The notes under the pieces were generated by a model, which ran no database searches, had not been told where the DNA came from, and saw nothing but the letters and a program-made list of their open reading frames with translations. From Paenibacillus sp. 1781tsa1 (GTDB lineage Bacteria > Bacillota > Bacilli > Paenibacillales > Paenibacillaceae): a DNA stretch of 64,000 nt. Shown in pieces: positions 41,836-50,542 of this stretch (the first letter of the stretch is position 1; each line of letters begins with the position of its first letter). The translations under genes were made by a program, and so were the position numbers. Where the stretch lies: positions 6,014,001 to 6,078,000 of the forward strand of contig NZ_JAMYWY010000001.1 in NCBI RefSeq assembly GCF_024159265.1. Reading direction: 5' to 3'.

Positions 41836-43332
41836 TTATTGTGCTTGTTCGTTGCGTATCTTGGTATATTTGGTATCATAAGTGACCTCAGGAAATGGAG
41901 ATGCAGGGCCTTGCAATAACGACTGCTCCTCCCCTTTGAGATAACGGTCAAAGAATGCGAGCGCATAGGATCTTGTTATATCCACATTATGTTCTGGCGT
42001 CATGCCTCTGGCAAATAGTTTCGGGGAAATTAATGAAATATCCGTAAAGCTCTGATGGAAGAAATTCTCCACCGTCAGATAATAGGTATCATTCAGACTG
42101 CTCGTCATCACATGGTCCAGATCCGGCTCAAACTCAGGGTAGAACACATTATCTTTGGATGTCGCATTCGGATCGAAGCTTTTAGCCGTTTCACCAGACA
42201 TGATGTACATAAAAGGTTGTTTTAATGATGTCTTGGAGACGCTGCCCCAGAAGCCGCCTTCCAGACTGAGTCCTGCATGTAAACGTTCATCCTGTGCGAG
42301 TGCTTCGGCTGTTGTAGCCCCGCCATAAGAGTGCCCCATAATGCCTGTATGATTCAGGTCAAGCCTGCCCTCCAGCACCTGATTGGGATCATTCCGGTTC
42401 CACTGTTCAAGCGTGTCGAGTACAAAACGTGCATCTGCTGCACGAATGCCTACCCCCTCCACATTATATTGATACAGTTCTTCTGACGTTGCAAATTCAG
42501 GTCCGGCTTCATAAGACACTTTACGCCCATCGGGGAAGGTAACGCGAGCTGAGGTATACGGATGATCCATACCTACAACAATATAGCCATGGCTGACCAG
42601 TTCCTCGACAGCAGTCATGCTCTGGAAACGGGCAGAACGGACACCAGGAGAGAACAGCACCACCGGATAAGAAGGGCTTGCGTCTGATATGGCTGCGCCT
42701 TTAACCACATGTGTCGGAATGGTATCAAGGTAGCTGAACACCTTGGGCGGGATACCAAATACCAGACTGATGGCTTCTCCAAGTTCAGCCGGGTAAGACT
42801 CAGGAGTTATCCCCTTGGCATCCTCCGGGTTCACTGGATACCACACGTTAATCATCAGTTCACGTTTGTCCCCGCTTTCGGGTGTAAACGTCTCTTCACG
42901 GGTTTCATCCACCAATTGTTGCGAAAATGTACCGATCGCAAACTGCCCCGTAGGATCAGGTATTGTAAATGCTGGAAAATACCAAGTGAGCAGTCCTGAG
43001 CCAGCGCCAGAGACCAGCGCTAGCATCGCAACCAGCGTAAGTTGAAGCCAAGAACGCCATTTCGGTTTCTGCTTCTCTGCAAAATGCCCAGTGACTCTGT
43101 TACGATACTCTTTCACTACCTTAATGATTAATACGATGAAGATTATGCCTGCAACAAGATACGTTGGCAGCAGCATCACGCGAAACGAATCTAATATACC
43201 GTGAAGCAGCAATGCTAATATCAAGGCAGCCGACATCCCTGCCGCAAGTTTCCGACGCTTTGAGTACATAGGTATACACAACGCTGCGCCAATCGTTACA
43301 AGTACCAGTATCCATTCAATTAGTTTCATCAT
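41836..43332 (-). CDS. membrane-anchored PAF-acetylhydrolase-like alpha/beta hydrolase
   Basis: A 498-residue protein with three to four N-terminal helices (to about residue 115) followed by an alpha/beta hydrolase domain of the PAF-acetylhydrolase II type. The nucleophile elbow is GHSYGG; VVLFSPG and YIVVGMDHPYT are family strands; a downstream His in TVENFFHQSF or EHN may complete the triad. It probably hydrolyses lipid esters outside the membrane. Start at 43332 or 43329, close to GGAGG. It is in an operon with the MerR gene. Confidence 0.85.
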   Translation of the reverse strand: MMKLIEWILVLVTIGAALCIPMYSKRRKLAAGMSAALILALLLHGILDSFRVMLLPTYLVAGIIFIVLIIKVVKEYRNRVTGHFAEKQKPKWRSWLQLTLVAMLALVSGAGSGLLTWYFPAFTIPDPTGQFAIGTFSQQLVDETREETFTPESGDKRELMINVWYPVNPEDAKGITPESYPAELGEAISLVFGIPPKVFSYLDTIPTHVVKGAAISDASPSYPVVLFSPGVRSARFQSMTAVEELVSHGYIVVGMDHPYTSARVTFPDGRKVSYEAGPEFATSEELYQYNVEGVGIRAADARFVLDTLEQWNRNDPNQVLEGRLDLNHTGIMGHSYGGATTAEALAQDERLHAGLSLEGGFWGSVSKTSLKQPFMYIMSGETAKSFDPNATSKDNVFYPEFEPDLDHVMTSSLNDTYYLTVENFFHQSFTDISLISPKLFARGMTPEHNVDITRSYALAFFDRYLKGEEQSLLQGPASPFPEVTYDTKYTKIRNEQAQ

Positions 43333-43360
43333 TTATCCTCCAAACATTGTTGATGAAACC

Positions 43361-43392
43361 AGAATAAACCTTGAAGTATACTTCAAGGTCAA
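43361..43392 (-). promoter_or_regulatory. MerR-type promoter with perfect palindromic operator
   Basis: A perfect 22-bp palindrome, halves ACCTTGAAGTA and TACTTCAAGGT (43368-43389), lies between a -35 TTGACC (43387-43392) and a -10 TATTCT (43361-43366) read on the minus strand. The spacer is 20 bp, the over-long spacing that MerR regulators correct by DNA distortion. It is placed just before the hydrolase-merR operon. Confidence 0.85.
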
Positions 43393-43412
43393 GGCTGAAT
43401 TTCAGAAACAAT

Positions 43413-44975
43413 TTATTGAGGAATTCGTATATCCCACTTGCGAAGTTCGGTCAATGTACACGTTCCGGACGCGAAAGCCTTAATACCTGTTGAGTTTGGC
43501 CCAGGATATATCCGCCCTGTCATTACCTGCTCTCCCTGCTGGATGAACAACTCAATGGAGCTGACATCCATAAAAATATGAAGTTCCAGTTTCCCGTCAA
43601 GCAGTTCCACTGTCGCAGCACGTTCTCCCCCCGGCCCTTGTCCGGCCCGCTCGCGATTTAAGCATAAACGACGCTGCTGCACATCATAGGAAATCACTGT
43701 TTCTTCATCCTCACCCGTGCGCAGCTTCAACCCGAATTGTCGTGCCTGTTCCGCTTCGAATACAGCATACATCTCGTAGCGGTCTCCGCTGATTCCAAGA
43801 TCAAGATCATGTTCATCACCATTTAGATGTATACCATACTGCTCATTATCTTCCGATCTGTACTGTATAAGTTCGGGAAGCGGCTGGAATATCAATCGGT
43901 CTCCCCTACGAATTAGTTGTCTCGGCAAGGTCATCGCTCCAGCCCAGGCATGAGACTGTTGTGTCGGAATTTCCGTTTCCCACGTATCCATCCAGGCCAC
44001 CATGATTCGTCGTCCCTGTGCATCCTCCATTGTCTGAGGTGCGTAAAAGTCGAAGCCACAGTCCAGCGGAACGTACTGCTCGTACTTCAGTACACCTTGG
44101 TCTTCATCCAGCGTTCCCATCATATAAACGGTCGAATGCAAGTTGCGATAGTTATCTCCCTGAGCAGGCATACGCTGCGGAGACATGATCAGCACATCTC
44201 GGCCATCCAGTGTAAACAGATCGGGACATTCCCAATTGTCACCAAGCGTTCCGTCACTCTGGGCCATAATGTTAACATAACTCCAATCCAGCAAGTCCGC
44301 TGAACGGTACAACAGAATGACACCTTTGCCCCCAGCATCATTCGATCCAAGGACGCAATAGTACACACCGTTTCGTTCAAACACTTTTGGATCACGGAAG
44401 TCCTTGGGACTGGTATGCGCTGGGATTTGATCCAGCCGAATGACCGGATTCATCGCGCTTTTGACAAAATCAATTCCATTGTCCGAGACAGCGATATTCT
44501 GTGTCTGCAAGTAATCGTTATCCTTGTCGGGTCCAGTCACGACATGCCCCGTGTACATCAGCACTAACTTGCCGTCCTGCACGATTGCACTTCCAGAGAA
44601 ACAGCCTCCACTGTCGTAGCTCTGATCGGGTGCCAGTGCAACCGGCAGATACGACCACGTAACCAAATCACGGCTCACCGCATGGCCCCAGTGCATCGGC
44701 CCCCATACCGGTTCGTAGGGATAATGCTGATAGAACATATGATACATCCGACCAAAGTATATGAAGCCGTTGGGATCATTCATCCAGCCCACCTCTGGCA
44801 TCAAATGATAGGCCATTCGATAGGTTGGATCAACCTGATGTCGATGTTCCTTGATATATGCGTTGGCCCGGGCGATTGTATAACTCTCCTTCGGGTGAGC
44901 CGAAGAACTCGTCAGTCCAAGGTCTGCCTCTTGCCTTGTGTCTATGTCCTGTTTCTGGTATCGTTCCTGGTTCAT
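43413..44975 (-). CDS. glycoside hydrolase family 32 (sucrose-6-phosphate hydrolase / fructosidase)
   Basis: A 520-residue enzyme without a signal peptide. All three catalytic motifs are seen: WMNDPNG (nucleophile Asp about 67), FRDP (transition-state Asp) and WECPDLF (acid/base Glu). A C-terminal beta-sandwich follows. It hydrolyses fructosyl linkages of sucrose or short fructans inside the cell. The start at 44975 is supported by AGGAG/GAAGG; the longer TTG-initiated frame to 45011 is not. It is the last gene of the importer operon, so the transporter most likely brings in an unphosphorylated fructoside. Confidence 0.93.
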   Translation of the reverse strand: MNQERYQKQDIDTRQEADLGLTSSSAHPKESYTIARANAYIKEHRHQVDPTYRMAYHLMPEVGWMNDPNGFIYFGRMYHMFYQHYPYEPVWGPMHWGHAVSRDLVTWSYLPVALAPDQSYDSGGCFSGSAIVQDGKLVLMYTGHVVTGPDKDNDYLQTQNIAVSDNGIDFVKSAMNPVIRLDQIPAHTSPKDFRDPKVFERNGVYYCVLGSNDAGGKGVILLYRSADLLDWSYVNIMAQSDGTLGDNWECPDLFTLDGRDVLIMSPQRMPAQGDNYRNLHSTVYMMGTLDEDQGVLKYEQYVPLDCGFDFYAPQTMEDAQGRRIMVAWMDTWETEIPTQQSHAWAGAMTLPRQLIRRGDRLIFQPLPELIQYRSEDNEQYGIHLNGDEHDLDLGISGDRYEMYAVFEAEQARQFGLKLRTGEDEETVISYDVQQRRLCLNRERAGQGPGGERAATVELLDGKLELHIFMDVSSIELFIQQGEQVMTGRIYPGPNSTGIKAFASGTCTLTELRKWDIRIPQ

Positions 44976-45017
44976 ATGTCCTTCACTCCTGTCTCTCTCT
45001 ATATCACCCAACTGAAC

Positions 45018-45848
45018 TTATTTGATAGCCCCTTGCATGACCCCCTGAATAATGTACTTCTGCGCAAACAGATACACGATCAGTACTGGCAGCAGGGTCA
45101 AGACCAGACCAGCCATCAATGGACCGTAATCGACAGTGTATGTCCCATAAAAATAAAACGTGGACAGCGGCAGTGTACGCTGCTCGGATGAAGTCAGCAC
45201 CAGGGAAGGCAGCAGAAAATCATTCCATATCCACAATACATTCAGCACGCTAATCGTTACGGTTGTTGGCAGTAACACCGGCAGTACGATTCGAAAAAAG
45301 GTTTGCACTCTGCCGCAGCCATCCATTAGAGCCGCTTCTTCAAGCTCCAAGGGAATACTTTTGATAAAGCCATGATAGATAAATACGGCGAGCGGACTGC
45401 CAAAGCCAATATACATGTAGATTAGCGACCACTTGTTATCCAGCAGGCTGAGCGATCCGTATATTTTAACCAGCGGAATCATAATAGCCTGAAACGGAAT
45501 AATCATCGCAGCTACCATCAGGAAAAAGAGATACTGATTCACCTTGCTATTGTGACGAACAAAGTAATGGGCTGTCATCGCCGCAAAAAGAGCAATCAGC
45601 AATACACCTGCAATGGTTATGAGCAACGAATTGCTGAAGGCGGATACATATCCCATTTTGTCAAACGCATTGACGTAATTATCGAATTGAAAGGAGCTTG
45701 GCAAGCCCAGCGGATCGGAAGTAATTGCCTGGTTAGCCTTGAACGAATTGACGATGAGAAGTACAAACGGAAATACAAACAAAATCATCACAATGATTAA
45801 TGCAATAAACTTCATCCAGTTGAGAATGCGCGATTGTCCAGCCATCAT
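45018..45848 (-). CDS. sugar ABC transporter permease (MalG type)
   Basis: A 276-residue permease with six helices; EAA loop EEAALMDGCGRVQTFFRIVLP. The start overlaps the stop of the upstream permease (ATGATG). Partner of the MalF-type permease at 45845-46729 in the fructoside importer. Confidence 0.95.
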   Translation of the reverse strand: MMAGQSRILNWMKFIALIIVMILFVFPFVLLIVNSFKANQAITSDPLGLPSSFQFDNYVNAFDKMGYVSAFSNSLLITIAGVLLIALFAAMTAHYFVRHNSKVNQYLFFLMVAAMIIPFQAIMIPLVKIYGSLSLLDNKWSLIYMYIGFGSPLAVFIYHGFIKSIPLELEEAALMDGCGRVQTFFRIVLPVLLPTTVTISVLNVLWIWNDFLLPSLVLTSSEQRTLPLSTFYFYGTYTVDYGPLMAGLVLTLLPVLIVYLFAQKYIIQGVMQGAIK

Positions 45849-46729
45849 GCCTCGACCTCCAGTTTTTTGCTGAAATAAACCTGGAGCAGTGTGATGGCGG
45901 CTACAAGGATAAACAGCACAAAGGCTTCTGCCTGCCCCAATCCGTAGTCACGAGCAAGAAAGGCCTGCTCATAGACATGCATGGATACCATCTCGGTGCT
46001 CTTGAAGGGCCCGCCACTGGTCAGGGAGACGTTCAGATCATACACCATGAAACCCCGTTGCAGTGACAAAAAGATGCAGACAATAAACGAAGGAACCATC
46101 AGCGGCAATACAATGCGCGCCAGCATTTTCCGATTACTTGCCCCATCTATGCTGGCTGCTTCCATAACATCCTTCGGCACATTCATCAGTCCTGCAATGT
46201 AGATAACCATCATATAGCCGGCATACTGCCAAACAGTCACCACAATGAGTGCCCAGAACGCTTTATCCGGGTCAGCCAGCCAGGAGGTGGAAAACAGAGT
46301 GAGGTTCATTTTTTGTCCCGCAAAGACGAGTACCTGATTAAAAATAAACTGCCAGATGAAACCAAGCACGATTCCACCCACCAGATTCGGCAGGAAGAAT
46401 CCGGCCCGAAACCAGCCCTGCGCCTTCATTCCCCGGGTCACCGCATAAGCGAGCAGGAAGGCAACCGCATTGGTCAGCACAACGGTAATAAATACGTACT
46501 CCAGTGTCATCCCGAATGATTTCCAGAACACGGTGTCCTTGAACACACCAATATAATTATCCCAGCCAACAAAGTTTTGATCGATGGCAATGCCATCCCA
46601 GTTCGTAAACGTCAAATAAATACCATACAAAAATGGAATAATCATCACTGTAGCAAACGCAAATAATGTTGGGCCAGTAAAGATCAGGCGGGTTCGCAGA
46701 CGTGTCCATAATCCTTTTTCGGTCAGCAT
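45845..46729 (-). CDS. sugar ABC transporter permease (MalF type)
   Basis: A 294-residue permease with six helices; EAA loop MEAASIDGASNRKMLARIVLP. ATG 46729 follows GGAGG by seven bases; the longer frame to 46813 has no ribosome site. It lies between the binding protein and MalG-type genes of one operon. Confidence 0.95.
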   Translation of the reverse strand: MLTEKGLWTRLRTRLIFTGPTLFAFATVMIIPFLYGIYLTFTNWDGIAIDQNFVGWDNYIGVFKDTVFWKSFGMTLEYVFITVVLTNAVAFLLAYAVTRGMKAQGWFRAGFFLPNLVGGIVLGFIWQFIFNQVLVFAGQKMNLTLFSTSWLADPDKAFWALIVVTVWQYAGYMMVIYIAGLMNVPKDVMEAASIDGASNRKMLARIVLPLMVPSFIVCIFLSLQRGFMVYDLNVSLTSGGPFKSTEMVSMHVYEQAFLARDYGLGQAEAFVLFILVAAITLLQVYFSKKLEVEA

Positions 46730-46876
46730 TGTCAACCTCCACTCTATCCAAATAATTAGCCTAACGGTTGTGCCGGAAACAAGTCGAACAGACCTCATGT
46801 GGAAGCTGTACATTCATCATTTCCGACGTACCGCAAGTCTCTCTCTATGTGCTGCTCAGGGCTAAAATGAATTCCT

Positions 46877-48205
46877 TTATTTCACGTTGCTCCAGTAAGC
46901 CTGAATTTCGCTGGCAAGTCCGGCACGGTCAATGACGTCAGCCAAGTATTTCTGCATGGATGCACCCAGTTTGGACCAGTGATCCGCAGGAAGTGTACTC
47001 ATTGATTCCTCGATTTTGCCTGCCTTGATGTATTCACTAATGGACTTGCCAAGCGGATCGGTTGGCTCCAGTGTGATGTTGCTGAATGCCGGAATAATAC
47101 TGGCTTGATTCACCAGGAAATCCTGACCTTTTTCGTTATAAACAATCCACTCCAAAAATTTCTTTGCCGCTTCCTGCTGCGCTGGTGTGCTCTTTTCCTT
47201 ATCCAGCAATATTCGTTTGGATACGGCAGCAGAGATTTGCGTATTACCGAAATCATCCGCATTATTGCTCACAGGTACCGGCAGGAAGCCGTATTTTCCA
47301 TCTGCTGTATCAAAGCTTGAAATTTGCGGCCATGCCCAGTTGCCCTGGAACCAAATGCCAACCTCACCCTTGCCAAGCACCTCAGGTCCACGCTCATAAG
47401 TTCCGGACAGGGGAGAAGCCTTGTCAATATTGTAGGTTTTCATCAGATCAAATGTATCTAACAAGCCATTAAACACGGCGTTGGAAGCAAGGTCCACTTG
47501 ACCTGCCTTCAGATCAGTAATGAATTGATCCACCTTCGCACGGTCCGGCGACTGCCCACCATATGCAAGCCCCAGATAATGCGCACCAAGCGACCAATCC
47601 ATCGGAGATACAATCAAAGGTGATTTTCCAGTAGCAGCGATCTTTTGGAACAGCTCATCAAGCTGTGCAGTGGTCTGTACAGACTTTGGATCGAATGTCC
47701 CACCTACCGCCTGATCCAAAACATTCTGGTTATAGATGAATCCATATCCTTCAATAGAGAACGGGAAGGCATAATTTTTGCCATCAAACGTTGTAGCCGC
47801 TGTGCTATTCTCCACAGCGTCCTTCATCCAAGACTCGGATGTGAGATCCAGAACACGATCCTTGAATTTCTCGACATCCCCTGTATCCAGCATCATCATC
47901 GTTGTAGGGCTGCCAGATGCATACAAAGCAGACGCTTTTTCAAACGGAGACTGTCCACTGCCTACAGGTACAATTTCAAGTGTGACATTTGGATTTTCGG
48001 CATGGAAGTCTTTAGCCGCTTGCTCCAGCTGAGTGTTAATTTCCGACTTGGAATTGAGCAAGGTGATTTTGACACTCTCACTGCTGCTCCCCTCCGAGGA
48101 GGAGTTGGACTCCGTCGCTGCTTTACTTCCACATGCCGACAATACAAGCATCATAATCAAAGACAATACCGATAATTTCATCATCCATCTCTGTTCTCTT
48201 TTCAT
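46877..48205 (-). CDS. sugar-binding lipoprotein of the fructoside importer
   Basis: A 442-residue family-1 solute-binding protein; lipobox MLVLSAC with Cys25, a Ser-rich linker, then the two-lobed domain (FEKASALYASGSPTTMMMLDTGD). First structural gene of the importer operon, read from the operator-controlled promoter at 48256-48294. The ligand is inferred to be sucrose or a fructo-oligosaccharide from the GH32 gene in the same operon. Confidence 0.93.
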   Translation of the reverse strand: MKREQRWMMKLSVLSLIMMLVLSACGSKAATESNSSSEGSSSESVKITLLNSKSEINTQLEQAAKDFHAENPNVTLEIVPVGSGQSPFEKASALYASGSPTTMMMLDTGDVEKFKDRVLDLTSESWMKDAVENSTAATTFDGKNYAFPFSIEGYGFIYNQNVLDQAVGGTFDPKSVQTTAQLDELFQKIAATGKSPLIVSPMDWSLGAHYLGLAYGGQSPDRAKVDQFITDLKAGQVDLASNAVFNGLLDTFDLMKTYNIDKASPLSGTYERGPEVLGKGEVGIWFQGNWAWPQISSFDTADGKYGFLPVPVSNNADDFGNTQISAAVSKRILLDKEKSTPAQQEAAKKFLEWIVYNEKGQDFLVNQASIIPAFSNITLEPTDPLGKSISEYIKAGKIEESMSTLPADHWSKLGASMQKYLADVIDRAGLASEIQAYWSNVK

Positions 48206-48235
48206 CTTGTTATGGCCCCCGATCGATAGTTTAAA

Positions 48236-48249
48236 AGGAAACGCTTACA
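48236..48249 (-). promoter_or_regulatory. candidate cre site at the start of the fructoside operon transcript
   Basis: TGTAAGCGTTTCCT on the minus strand fits cre closely and covers about +1 to +14 relative to the predicted promoter. CcpA could block initiation or elongation here. Confidence 0.6.
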
Positions 48250-48255
48250 AATCGA

Positions 48256-48294
48256 ATTATAATGTCAAAGGTTTGACATGTCAATCGTTTGACA
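48256..48294 (-). promoter_or_regulatory. consensus promoter with two abutting LacI-type operators (fructoside operon)
   Basis: On the minus strand TTGACA (48279-48284) and TATAAT (48256-48261) are perfect consensus boxes with a 17-bp spacer. Operator TGTCAAACCTTTGACA (48263-48278) fills the spacer, and TGTCAAACGATTGACA (48279-48294) directly abuts it, its inner half being the -35 box. Binding of the LacI-family protein encoded next door would fully occlude RNA polymerase. Confidence 0.88.
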
Positions 48295-48366
48295 TATCGT
48301 TTTAAAAAAAATATTGCGCCTTGATTTTTTCGAGGCAAAAGGACAAATAGGAAAAAACGACCTTTA

Positions 48367-49347
48367 TCAGGTCGTCTCTCTCTCCACTAAGGCAACTGGC
48401 AGAATATGCTCCATTCCGATCTTCTCTTCCGCGATCTGGCGCCGAATCAGATCAATCGCAAGCTTAGCCATGTCCTCCACCGGCTGCCTAATCGTTGTTA
48501 TGCCAGGCACCGTATACCCTGCCGCACGACTGTCATCATAACCTACAATAGCGATCTCATCAGGTACCTTGCGCCCACCCAACACGATCTGCTTCAGCGC
48601 ATGCACTGCCATCAGATCACTCGTTACAAACAGCCCATCCACCTCCGGGTGTTGTGCAAGCAGCTTATCCACCAATTCCGTATACTGATGCTGATCAAAC
48701 ACATTCAGATCGGTTTCATGAATCATGACCGGCTTGACTCCATGAGCCTGCAATGTATCAACGAAACCTGTCGTCCGGCGATTGGACAGCATTTGCAATT
48801 CCAAATTACCGCAAATATGTGCCAAATGCCGTCTGTTCTTCGAGAGCAGCAACTCAGCAGCCATAACCCCTCCCTGATAGTTATCCGATGAGATAAATGG
48901 GATGTCTTCACCGATCTTACGATCAAAGGTCACGATTGGGGAATGCAGGTTCATATACTCATCGACTTCCAGTGTATGACTTCCCATAATAATGCCATCC
49001 ACGCGATTACCCTTGAGCATTTCCACATATTCACGCTCTTTGGAAGGGTCCATGTGGGAATTGCATAACATAATTTTAAATCCATTCTGGTATGCATGGT
49101 ACTCGACATAGTTAGCCAGTTCTCCAAAAAACGGATGGGATACATCGGGAATAATCAAGCCTATAACATTGGATTGCTTACGCAGAAGAGAACGGGCAAT
49201 TTCGTTGGGTCGATAGTTCAGTTCGTCCATGGTTTGATACACTTTGTCCCGAGTCTTCTGACTGATATATCCCCGGTTGTTTAATACACGCGAGACGGTA
49301 GTTACAGAAACTCCTGCCCTGAGTGCAACATCATGAATAGTTGCCAT
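48367..49347 (-). CDS. LacI-family regulator of the fructoside operon
   Basis: A 326-residue regulator: N-terminal LacI helix-turn-helix (TIHDVALRAGVSVTTVSRVL), hinge helix RPNEIARSLL, then a periplasmic-binding-protein-like effector domain (FFGELANYVEYHAYQNG; HICGNLELQMLSNRRTTGF). The start at 49347 follows AGAGG. It lies upstream of and in the same direction as the importer and GH32 genes. The paired palindromes upstream of the binding-protein gene are its likely operators, with a sugar or sugar phosphate as inducer. Confidence 0.93.
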   Translation of the reverse strand: MATIHDVALRAGVSVTTVSRVLNNRGYISQKTRDKVYQTMDELNYRPNEIARSLLRKQSNVIGLIIPDVSHPFFGELANYVEYHAYQNGFKIMLCNSHMDPSKEREYVEMLKGNRVDGIIMGSHTLEVDEYMNLHSPIVTFDRKIGEDIPFISSDNYQGGVMAAELLLSKNRRHLAHICGNLELQMLSNRRTTGFVDTLQAHGVKPVMIHETDLNVFDQHQYTELVDKLLAQHPEVDGLFVTSDLMAVHALKQIVLGGRKVPDEIAIVGYDDSRAAGYTVPGITTIRQPVEDMAKLAIDLIRRQIAEEKIGMEHILPVALVERETT

Positions 49348-49439
49348 AACAGCCTCTTTTCCTACAACATTCTTCATACTGTTAATATTATAAACCTATT
49401 GCTAACCCTGATCCAAACCCTGGGTATCCGCCCGCTGCT

Positions 49440-49883
49440 TCATTCCGCTACAATTCTTGCTCTGGGCATGCTATGCATTGCTCCGTGCGTAACATGGACC
49501 TGTACGACATACGTGCCTGGTTCTTCAAAGGTATGCTGGATTTCATACAGCCCTTCCTCTGTCTCATTGGCAGTAATAGCCCCCTGATTCTCCAGTTCGT
49601 CCGCTGTCATCATACCTTGTTCCGGAGATACAGAAGGCGGATCATCAAGCTCATTCCAGACCTGAAATTGCACATTGTCGGCATGGCTTAACGGTGCATC
49701 TCCCTGTGTAAGCTTCACCTGCAACTGTATTGGTTTATGAAGAGTAGCCTTCTCCGGAACGACAAGTTTCACTTTGATCATCTCTGGCATCTCACCCGAT
49801 TGTGACTGTTCCTCATAGGAGCATCCCACTGTCAGGAGGACCAGAACAATGAAGGGCATGAACCAACGAGCTTGTCCACTCAT
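49440..49883 (-). CDS. YtkA-like lipoprotein
   Basis: A 147-residue secreted lipoprotein (lipobox LLTVGC, Cys21) with an immunoglobulin-like YtkA domain: VPEKATLHKPIQLQVKLTQG and EEGLYEIQHTFEEPGTYVVQ. The His/Met-rich end HVTHGAMHSMP could bind copper. The start at 49883 has AAGGA nine bases upstream. It follows the BdbC-like gene by 20 bases and is probably cotranscribed. YtkA/FixH-like proteins are often linked to copper handling or oxidase assembly. Confidence 0.82.
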   Translation of the reverse strand: MSGQARWFMPFIVLVLLTVGCSYEEQSQSGEMPEMIKVKLVVPEKATLHKPIQLQVKLTQGDAPLSHADNVQFQVWNELDDPPSVSPEQGMMTADELENQGAITANETEEGLYEIQHTFEEPGTYVVQVHVTHGAMHSMPRARIVAE

Positions 49884-49902
49884 CACCATCTGTCCTTTCT
49901 TA

Positions 49903-50352
49903 TCAAGAAGATTTTGGTGTTTTGCCGATACCCCAGAGCATCACAATGATGATAATAAAGGCAATCAGTGCGAGTAGTGGAATGGTGATAAAACCAAACC
50001 AGTTCAGATAATCGGTATAACACGGAACCTTGCCGCATGCAACGGCGTTGCCTGTAGCCGAGAAAATACGCTGGATCGTTACGTGATATAACGAAATGCC
50101 GCCCCCGACAAAACTAAGTGGGAGTACGTATTTCGTGATGCCCACGTCATCCTTGAAGTAAGCAATGCCCAGCAAGATGGTTAGTGGATACATGAATATA
50201 CGCTGATACCAGCACAGATCACATGGTAGATATCCCTTGATCTCACTGAAATAGAGACTCCCCCCTGTTGCAATAACGGAAACGGCCCAAGCAACAAATA
50301 ACCGGGTATCCACATTTCTCGCTGGACGCTCCGATTTTGATGATGTACTCAT
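49903..50352 (-). CDS. bdbC: BdbC/DsbB-like thiol oxidoreductase
   Basis: A 149-residue membrane protein with four helices. The first redox pair is Cys44-Cys47 in LPCDLCWYQR, and the second is in ACGKVPC in the outer loop. It passes electrons from an extracytoplasmic thiol oxidase to quinone, making disulfide bonds in exported proteins. The start at 50352 has AGAGG/GAGGGGG upstream. No BdbD partner is adjacent. Confidence 0.9.
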   Translation of the reverse strand: MSTSSKSERPARNVDTRLFVAWAVSVIATGGSLYFSEIKGYLPCDLCWYQRIFMYPLTILLGIAYFKDDVGITKYVLPLSFVGGGISLYHVTIQRIFSATGNAVACGKVPCYTDYLNWFGFITIPLLALIAFIIIIVMLWGIGKTPKSS

Positions 50353-50481
50353 TCCTCTGTCCCCCTCTTCATTTTGCTTATACCAAATTATCATACCTCA
50401 TTCTAGACTCCATCGGCTATCCCAGCTGTTATGTAGGTCATTACCCGATGATTATACCAAATATTTGAACTTTTGGGTGAA

Positions 50482-50510
50482 ACCAAAAAAAGCTGCCGTA
50501 TGGGGCAGCT
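50482..50510 (-). terminator. intrinsic terminator after the four-histidine stalk gene
   Basis: Stem AGCTGCC/GGCAGCT (five-base loop) followed on the minus strand by T7. Confidence 0.9.
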
Positions 50511-50542
50511 CTTTATGGTTTCATCTTATTTAAATCTACCTA

